Positions 57,031-64,000 of a DNA stretch of 64,000 nt are shown piece by piece. Position numbers and translations under genes: made by a program. Source of the stretch: Roridomyces roridus. Lineage: Eukaryota; Basidiomycota; Agaricomycetes; Agaricales; Mycenaceae. The notes below the pieces were generated by a model. The model worked only from the letters and a program-made list of their open reading frames with translations. It ran no database searches and had not been told where the DNA came from. Numbering within the stretch: the first letter of the stretch is position 1; every line of letters starts with the position of its first letter. The stretch lies in the NCBI GenBank assembly GCA_029378245.1, contig JARKIF010000087.1:1-64000 (forward strand). Direction: 5' to 3'.

Positions 57031-57385
57031 AGGAAGCAGTATAATGGACCCTGGCGAATGGTATTCTGGTAATGGTTATGAACGCTCTAACGTGTGCGAC
57101 AACTAGCCAAAGAGAAGGATCGTCTGAGGACTTCTGGAAGAGAAGGTTATGGGTTCCTTGACCGTTGGGCTCGAGGATCGGACAACATTCTGGATCTGCG
57201 CCGACTGATGCAAGTTTTCTTGTGGGAATTTTTTTGGGAGAGTAGTCGTGCGCTTCGCAAGGTAATCTGTGTAGTATAAGCTTCCGAAATACAGGCGTCG
57301 GGAATCCGCTTATTCTAACACGCATCATTTCCAACGAACATGCCATGCCAAACGATATACGACATGAAACCAGAACCGCGCCCCT

Positions 57386-58740
57386 CTACTCCTCGTCCCG
57401 CTTCCGAAAAATCCACCAGCCAGTCGCTGGCTGGACTGTATCCATCTTGCCAGCATCACCCGAAGACGAACCCACCATCCCAACCACACCCGCAACCATC
57501 ACACACGGCCACTCAGGATCAGCGGCCTCCTGGTCGACCAACTTGACGGGGACGTGCACATATCCAAAGGGTATGTTCAGTGTTTCGACCATGTGGAACC
57601 GGGTTCCGTCCAAAACCAAGCTGTCTCCAGAGTGCCAGGGCATGCCGTATGTGTCCCAAAAGGCTGACGCCGAGAGGGATTCCGGTGGGTCGACGTTCGG
57701 AGACTGAGGAAGTAGCGAATTTGCCAGGGATGAAGGAGAAGAGAATAAAGGCATCGACTTCTTAAGTGGTGGGCCAATCCACTTTCCCTCGGGGTCAAAT
57801 ACACAAAATGCGGTGATCCAACCCGCGTAGTAGTTCTGCCCGCTGCCCTGGGCGATGAAATCCGCCACCTTGGGCCAAAAGTCGATATTGTCCGCTGCGT
57901 TCGGGTTGTCGAATGCCCGAACGAAGCGCTTGATGACGGGCACCAGCAAGTGATACCACGCGATCGTCTCGATCCCATACTCTTTCAACTTCTCCAACCG
58001 TTGGAGAATATCCTCCCAGTCGGACTTCTTCCCCGCGAGCGTGACGTGCGGGATGCCACAGATGCTCGACTCGAAGACGTACTCAAAGTACGCCTTGAGT
58101 GTGGACACCATGACGATCGCGCCATGGTTTTGTCTTTGAGCGTCGTCGTGGAGAAGCTGGGGAGAACCCACGCACGGAGTGTGGGGTCTACGATGTTCTC
58201 CTCCAGTTTACCGACCATCTGGCGGGAGAGGTCGGCAAAGTCCATCTCCTCGCGCTTTTTGCGAGTGAAAATCCGCAGCTCTTTCTTCCCGTCGTGCGCG
58301 ACAAAATTGGCACGCAGAAGCTCTGCGTTGGCGTTGACGAAGAAGTTGAACTGGGTGAGGATATCGATCCAGACATCGTCTGGGCGGATGACGAGGTTGT
58401 GATGTGCATTGTATGCCGAGATAATCGTGGTGACGAAGCCGTTGGGGGTTGGGAAGATATTGGTAAACGTCGGGGGCCCTTTTTGGCCCGTTTCTTGTGC
58501 CTGAGGTGCTGGAGGTGGTTTGGACTTTGTGAACGGGTTGAGTTTAGAGAGGCGTTTCTTCACGGAGGAATCCGCCTTCAATGGCAGGCTCTCGGTCTGG
58601 AAGAAGGAGGACCCAAGGACAACGCTGGCGGTCGCATACTGGTCGGGGCATGCGCAAGCGAGAAGATCCTCGGCTGTGAAAGGCCCTTGTAGGGTCAGCT
58701 GGTTCGAAGGATGGTTGGCGACAGTGAATGAGACGGGCAT
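57386..58740 (-). pseudogene. DUF4419-domain protein, frameshifted mirror copy
   Basis: Starts MPVSFTVANHPSNQLTLQGP at 58740 and matches the intact copy (20623-21933) throughout, including NGFVTTIISAYNAHHNLVIR and VNANAELLRANFVAHDGKKE. It also carries a small insertion, APQAQETGQKGPPTF, near residue 90. Near 58120-58127 one base is missing: after STTTLKDKT the left copy continues VGAIVMMSTLKAYF, here AIVMVSTLKAYFEYVFESSI continues in another frame. The rest stays open to WWIFRKRDEE and a stop at 57386. Everything else is well preserved, so the lesion looks recent, or it is a sequencing error. Confidence 0.88.
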
Positions 58741-58896
58741 CCGGATGGCAATGGGAGACGAGTGAGGCCAATGTTGCACTGCACGACACACACAGCTTAC
58801 AGAAGCGGAACCATGGAGACCATTGCATGAGGGAGAAGCAGATCGTCACATCATGATTCCAACACCCGTCTCATCAAGTTCTTGTCTCCTGCCACC

Positions 58897-61338
58897 ATGT
58901 CCTCCCACGAGTCCCCAACGAACTTTGGATGGAAATCTTCCAGTTCCTCCCTCGCGACTCATTGAAGAACGTCTATGCCACAGACAGAAAGTTCTCTACC
59001 ACATCCCGGGCACTCCTCTTCAGCCATCTGGTCTTCGACGCCTACCATCTCGACCAGCCGCGAGAATACATCGCTCTCCGTGGAAACGGAGGCCTTGAAC
59101 TTGAACTGGACCGTCTGCTATTCTGGACCTCGGACGAAATCGCCCCATTTGTCCGGGAATGTACCATCGCCCCGCGGCGGCAGCGTGCAGGAGAGCCCGG
59201 TCCCGTGCACGCGTTGCAACTCGACTGCACCGATTTTCCCGACATCCTCATGACCTCGCTCATGGACTCCTGGGAAACTTCACCCATCTCAAGAAACTCT
59301 CTGCCCATTGAGTCAAGTGTACTCAAGCAGGAGTCACCCACCTGTGTCGGATACCCCTCCTGACGGAGACCGTGTTCGAACGGTGCGGAATCATCCCAGA
59401 CGAGACCACCATCAACACCACAAATCTGGGACTGCGCACGACGAAGCTCGTTTATCGCAACAGCGTCGTGGCGAATGATGACCGGAATTTGTGGCTCACC
59501 ATCGTTCATCGTGGGCATCTCCGCGAGTTGGAAGCGACGGGGAGCGTCAGTGCCGTGAGCAACACGCTAGCCCACGGCGCAACGTTCCCCGACGTTCATA
59601 AGTTACATCTCTCCATGAACTTCTCCACCATGGCCCAGAACCTCCTCATTTTGGCTAAATTCCCGGTCGTCTGCGAGCTCCAGCTTGGTGGATGGGGAGA
59701 AATTGAGTCCGGGTCCACCGAGGAGCCAGCCGTCCGCGCTTCGGATGTATTGCCCCTCTTGAGGGAGTACCGTGGGACCTGCACGCCTCTGCACCTCTTG
59801 AGTCATCAGCAAATCGGGGAAATCTTGCTGATACCGGCTGAAACGTAACATCGTGATGCTTCCTTCCAATACGATCGGAACGCTGCCGTTGCCATTGCAA
59901 TGCCCTCGGAAGTGCCTGGCATGATTCTCGAATATCGGCAGGCTTGTCAGCCAATTGCATATTGCTGCAAACTGTGCCAGAATGAATGTGCCTTTGGGCG
60001 CGGACTACATAATAATATAGTATACACGAGTGACTGTTACTAATTCTTGCCGAAAATCTGTGCTGTCCACACAAATGAGTAGTATGAGCCTCGGAGACTT
60101 AGAACCTCAAAAGCCTGAGCTGCCCCGTAGCGTGGAGTGGTACTACGAGGTGTACCAAGTCGTGCCGCACCAAGTGAATTGGATCGGGCATCCACGGCGT
60201 GATTATGATCACTGCTGTGTCTATATCAAGATTCATCAGCCAAAGGCCGCAAACCATCGCCTCTTGCTTCCTGTCCACCACCATACCCATGCACTCCCCT
60301 GCGTAGCCTCCCCCAACCACCCTCGCCCCTCAGGCCAAGTCCTCCTGCCGAAGCCGCACCCTTCAAGCTTGCCTCAAGCTATCAAGGCTCCCGTAACCTG
60401 GAAGACCGAAGATTGTCGTGGCTGATTCTGCAATTCCAAGACCTCTGCATGGCTGTCAGTTGTATGCACCGCTTGTTGCTCTTCCAGGACTGCCCGCGGT
60501 CCTCGCAAGTCCTCGTCCAGCCTCGTCCTCTCCAGTCTTCGTGTTCGTTGTCGTTGTCGGGCCTCCATGGAAACCTGCATCAAGAAGCTGCAAGAGCCGA
60601 CAATTTCTCCATTTGGTGCTACATACAAGTTCTTTGGTCTCTCCCCCCTCCCTCCGGCACTCCCCGTCGTTCTCTTAGGCTATTTTATGTCTGCTTCATT
60701 GTGTACTTCAGATAATAATACATTTTTTCTGCCATTCTTCGTATTGTGTCGAGCATGATTCATGAGATAATTGAGTAATCCAAAAGGGCAATACAGGTGG
60801 AATGAGGAATGAATGCCTGGTACAGAAAGGTTTGCAAGGCATTGCAATGGCCTGCCAACGTGCCCAATCTACGGCTTCTGCCAAGCTTTTCGGCACCCGA
60901 GGTTAATTGCAAGGCCGGATGAGCAGACGGCATGATTTTAGTCATGCCGGGCATTTTGGTCGCATTGCGATCGTTGCAATGCTCGGCAACGAATCTCCAC
61001 ATTTCGTGATGCTTCCTCCCCAAACCCACCTTGAAGCGCCTTGTAATCGACTTTTGTCCTCTCGAGGATTTGACATTCCAGCTCCGCGGGGAATACGGCC
61101 ATATTACGGCGCTTCAAGCAACCGTCCACGACCTGGACCGGAACAATGTCACCACGATCTTCAGGTGTTTGCCTTCGCTGGTCGAGTTCCGCGTTCGGAT
61201 ATGGGCTGAGATCGAGGATGGAGAATATCAGGACTTCAGCCCCCGGGTGTGTCGAGTCAATTGTTTTGCCTCCATTGACGTGTAATAAAGTCATCTTCCA
61301 GGCGGCGGACTTCTTCTCCCAACTGGAAGATACGCCGT
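58897..61338 (+). pseudogene. F-box protein, copy e, broken mirror copy of copy a
   Basis: Corresponds to copy a. Defects in order: a 4-base loss right after MSSHE at 58897-58911; the frame recovers at MEIFQFLPRDSLKNVYATDR. At about 59270 a one-base loss breaks MDSLGNFTHLKKLSAH, where a stop is also present. The body then continues as CRIPLLTETVFERCGIIPDE, TTKLVYRNSVVANDDRNLWL, NFSTMAQNLLILAKFPVVCE and CTPLHL. It is cut at 59799 by a 1.2 kb insertion and resumes at 61012 with LPKPTLKRLVIDF and LTFQLRGEYGHITALQATVH. Exon 2 begins AADFFSQLEDTP after a GTGTGT intron, then diverges from copy a at about 61338. No functional F-box protein is expected. Confidence 0.87.
59800..61011. mobile_element. 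1.2 kb insertion in F-box copy e
   Basis: Copy a is continuous here (CACCTCTTCCTCCCC). In copy e the sequence breaks after CACCTCTT and resumes at CTTCCTCCCC, so a 3 bp CTT is duplicated. Ends show imperfect inverted similarity (CATCAGCAAAT near the left end; reverse complement of the right CATCACGAAAT), followed on both sides by GCAATGC and GGCATGA motifs in opposite orientation. No recognisable coding frame. Probably an old non-autonomous DNA transposon; class uncertain. Confidence 0.7.
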
Positions 61339-62910
61339 GGCCCGTGGGCAAGCCCGCCCACCCAAAGGAGATGCTATCTCGACCTGTTGAATGTATTGGT
61401 GAGAGCATTTTGACACAAATCTACCGCGCTGACAGTGTTTAGAAGAGATCGCCGAGGGTTGCCGTATTCCGGCCGTAACGGCCGTGTTTGCACGGGAAAT
61501 ATGGCACACGCCGTATTGAGCACAGGCCGTGTCAATGACACTACCAGTGGCCACGGCACGGCACCGTGTCCGTATTACGGAGCCGTAAGTATTCCGTGTC
61601 ATACTTACGGTGCCCAGCCCCAACCCAGCCCTACGACCTCCTTGGAGAGGCCGCAGGCGCTGGTTGCCCAGCTCGGCGAATTTCTTAAACTTGAACGGAT
61701 AAAGCTTGATTCGATTTGATTCGCTAGTACGCCCACTGGATTTCATGGGGGTCCACGAACATCACCAGAATCGGCTCGCGGATGGTTTGGCACGCATCTC
61801 TGGGATGCGGGTGCAACACATGGAAAGCTACTAGATGCTGTTCTTGCCAGCCCCCATGTTTGATTTGTATGCTGGAACCCGTACGGTGGCGCCCAATAAT
61901 CACCGCCGTGGGTCGGGTCGTCCCTTGGTTGCGTGGTTGGAGGGGAATCGTCTTCCCTTCATTGAGGAGGATTATGAATGACTCCCCGCGCTTCTCCGCT
62001 CTGGCAGTCTCACCGGGGTGCTGTCCATCCTGCCGGGGATCATCTCGCGTATTGGATCATTCTTGTACATGCGTGTTCAATTACCTGGGCTTGAGGCCAT
62101 TGCTGTGCATGGCAGGTACGATTCCAATCTTCTTTTGCGAATCCTTGTCACTCGTGTGAGTAAGTACGCAGATCAGAGTAGATACTCATATGAACAGCCT
62201 CCGCACACGGTACACCCAGGGGATGATCATTGCAGTAAACTCCTCAATAGGATGGGGCAAACCAGCGAGAACCCAGAGGCTAAAAGTACTTGGCCAGAAA
62301 CCAGGTGGTTTGCGGCGACGCAGATCCGAGTCGCGAACGCGAAAGAACCGTTGAGTTGTCGAGAAAACGCCGGCGTAGGAATAAGCGAGGGAACCACGTT
62401 GCACTGAATAGAGTTGTTCACGAAAGCAGCCAGAAGAAAGGGCCGACTGAGCGGATGGCGCGAGTGCAGCATTTCGGAGACGAAAGGAGCATGACGGATA
62501 AGACCGAGTCCGTGTACTGTGAAACTGTTCCCAGATTGAAATTCCAGCCTCTGACGGAATCCAAATGGAATCCGGATACACCCCTGCTTCGAGACATTTT
62601 CCTTTCATCTTCCATGTCGCGGCGACGGTGAATTTATTGAGACCAGACAGAATCTAATCCACGGTCCGATAGATCCGCATGCACAGCACCGGACCGACCT
62701 GGAATGCGTCGGCGGTCACGAGTAACAATGGTTTAATGGGTTGATGGCAAACGGAGGGAGGATAAAAAGAACGATTCCTAAACGGGGTTAGGAATCGTAA
62801 TACTTACTCAAGTCCTGAGACCGCGAATGGCTGACAGATGCGGGGTCACCGGTAAGTACATGTCAAGGCTTTCAAGTTGGGCGCTTATTCCCCTTTCTCA
62901 AAACCTCCTC
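61339..62910. other. 1.6 kb of unrelated sequence between F-box copy e and DUF6535 copy 3
   Basis: 61440-61620 is dense in CCGT/ACGG motifs in both orientations (GGCCGTGTT, GTAACGGCC, CACGGCAC, TTACGGAGCCGTAAG) and includes TGACACTACCAGTGG, which looks like a subterminal region of an hAT-type element. The remainder has short open frames only. The expected last exon of the F-box gene is absent. Confidence 0.45.
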
Positions 62911-64000
62911 ATGTTCGACCCAGAGAAGAACCCCGGAAGCGAGCACAGTGCGTCTATTATCTACGCCCATCCCAGTCTGAGCATCCCCCACCACAGACGG
63001 TGCTGTTGACCCCGTGGAAGAAGCTGCGGCGGCCAAGCTTTGGTCTGTCTATATCTCTGAGGCGGAGAAGTACGACAAATCCTTGGTTGAGAGCTGGAAG
63101 AATGACATGGAGGGGATTCTCATATTCGTACGACGTAACCTCACTCTAACGGCACCAATCGCTGACTATCGTTCTCGCAAGGCTGGTCTATTCTCGGCCA
63201 CTTTAACAACTTTCATCGTAGAAAACTATCCAACGCTAGTTCCAGACTCGGGAGACGCGACGGTGCAGCTTCTCGCCCAAATTTCTCAGCAGCTGGCCGC
63301 CGCTGCGAATGGTAGCGCTTTCAAGCTGCCTCCCCCTGCGCCTCCGTTCAGTCCGCCCGCGACGTCCCTCGTCTGCAACACTTTTTGGTTCACAAGTCTC
63401 GGCTTCAGTCTCTCGTGTGCCCTTATCGCCACGCTGGTCGAGCAATGGGCACGCGAGTTTCTCCACAAAGCGGACATGCGCTCCACCCCCGGCGTTCGGG
63501 CACGGATCTTTTCGTTCCTATATTATGGCCTCAAAAAATTCAACATGCACAAAGTGGTGGACGTCATTCCGCTACTGCTGCATGTGTCCCTCTTCCTCTT
63601 CTTCGCCGGCCTCATCGCATTTCTCATTCCTATCAATATCCCGATGGCTGCCGTCGCTGCCTTTATGCTGGCTTGCATCACCGTTGTATATGCGGCGCTC
63701 ACCATCCTCCCGTTGCTCTATCTCGATTGTCCCTACCGCACACCGCTCTCCGAGGCTTTCTGGAATATCTGGAGTGGGCTTGCGAGATTTGTGAAGTGCC
63801 GTCGCACAGCCAACGACTCGGTCTCGACTGATGGCGAGCTCACTCCGGTGGAGGCAATGTCACAGGCGGCCATCGAGGACACGCACGAACGCGACTATCG
63901 CGCTCTTGTCTGGACTGTGAAATCATTGGCGGACGAGACCGAGTTTGAGTCCTTTGCCGAGGCTATCCCGGATGTGTTGTGGGGCCCACAACGCCCTCGG
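62911..64000 (+). CDS. DUF6535 membrane protein, copy 3 (runs off right edge)
   Basis: Start Met 62911 (MFDPEKNPGSEH); an intron with donor GTGCGT joins GAVDPVEEAAAAKLWSVYIS, then EAEKYDKSLVESWKNDMEGI. A second intron (GTACGA...GCAAG) joins AGLFSATLTTFIVENYPTLV. The membrane region is complete: FWFTSLGFSLSCALIATLVE, VIPLLLHVSLFLFFAGLIAF, PMAAVAAFMLACITVVYAAL and CPYRTPLSEAFW. The visible C-terminal part includes RDYRALVWTVKSLADETEFE and AIPDVLWGP. No lesion is seen in the part inside the window. It is the outer gene of the right arm, in mirror position to copy 1, but closer in sequence to copy 2. The Met at 62827 is also in frame but would read through a GTAAGT site. Confidence 0.85.

Noticed and set aside
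1..64000. tRNA or rRNA genes
   Set aside because: No convincing cloverleaf with A and B boxes or rRNA-like conserved stretch was recognised by eye; a covariance search would be decisive and could not be run.

Overview
The window is nuclear DNA of a basidiomycete fungus, very probably a mushroom-forming agaricomycete. The genes carry many short (about 50-60 nt) GT-AG introns. Several families present are typical of or expanded in Agaricomycetes: DUF6535 membrane proteins, F-box proteins, NACHT-ankyrin receptors and KDZ transposons. The species assignment is inference; the gene content is read directly.

Layout. 0-10.3 kb holds conserved single genes: the 5' end of DML1/Misato, a frameshifted Gti1/Pac2 (WOPR) regulator, a 3.7 kb stretch with no convincing gene, a short tandem repeat, a CCDC25-type NFACT-R protein divergent from a HIT hydrolase, a GNAT acetyltransferase and a short-chain dehydrogenase. 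11.2-15.6 kb is a NACHT-ankyrin gene broken by two small DNA transposons. 15.9-25.3 kb is a family cluster: DUF6535, F-box, DUF4419, F-box, truncated F-box. 25.35-33.36 kb is one complete-looking 8 kb KDZ transposon with 1.5 kb terminal inverted repeats, sitting in the last codons of a second DUF6535 gene (33.4-36.0 kb). 36.2-55.2 kb returns to conserved or ordinary genes: a GPI-type surface protein, a type-B carboxylesterase, a GH37 trehalase, exosome subunit RRP46, two small KDYAAAF-motif proteins, PRMT3, a small candidate gene and a large unrecognised protein. 55.4-64.0 kb repeats the 15.9-24.3 kb cluster in mirror image: F-box, DUF4419, F-box, DUF6535.

The main structural finding is this mirror arrangement. 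An inverted duplication of about 8.5 kb per arm carries the same four genes in the same order, separated by about 31 kb. The arms have decayed differently. DUF4419 is intact in the left arm and frameshifted in the right. The outer F-box gene is intact in the left arm and broken by indels plus a 1.2 kb insertion in the right. A 369 bp transposon with an 8 bp target duplication is present only in the left arm, and the right arm preserves the empty site. Both DUF6535 copies that lie wholly inside the window are damaged.

Four insertions can be resolved to the base by the reading frame or paralogue they interrupt: the KDZ element, an hAT-like element in the Walker B region of the NACHT gene, a second inverted-repeat element in its ankyrin array, and the left-arm element. 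This makes the window a useful record of recent transposition in a fast-evolving F-box/DUF4419/DUF6535/NLR neighbourhood. No wholly new system can be proved from sequence alone. The repeated F-box-DUF4419-DUF6535 cassette is the best candidate for an undescribed functional unit.
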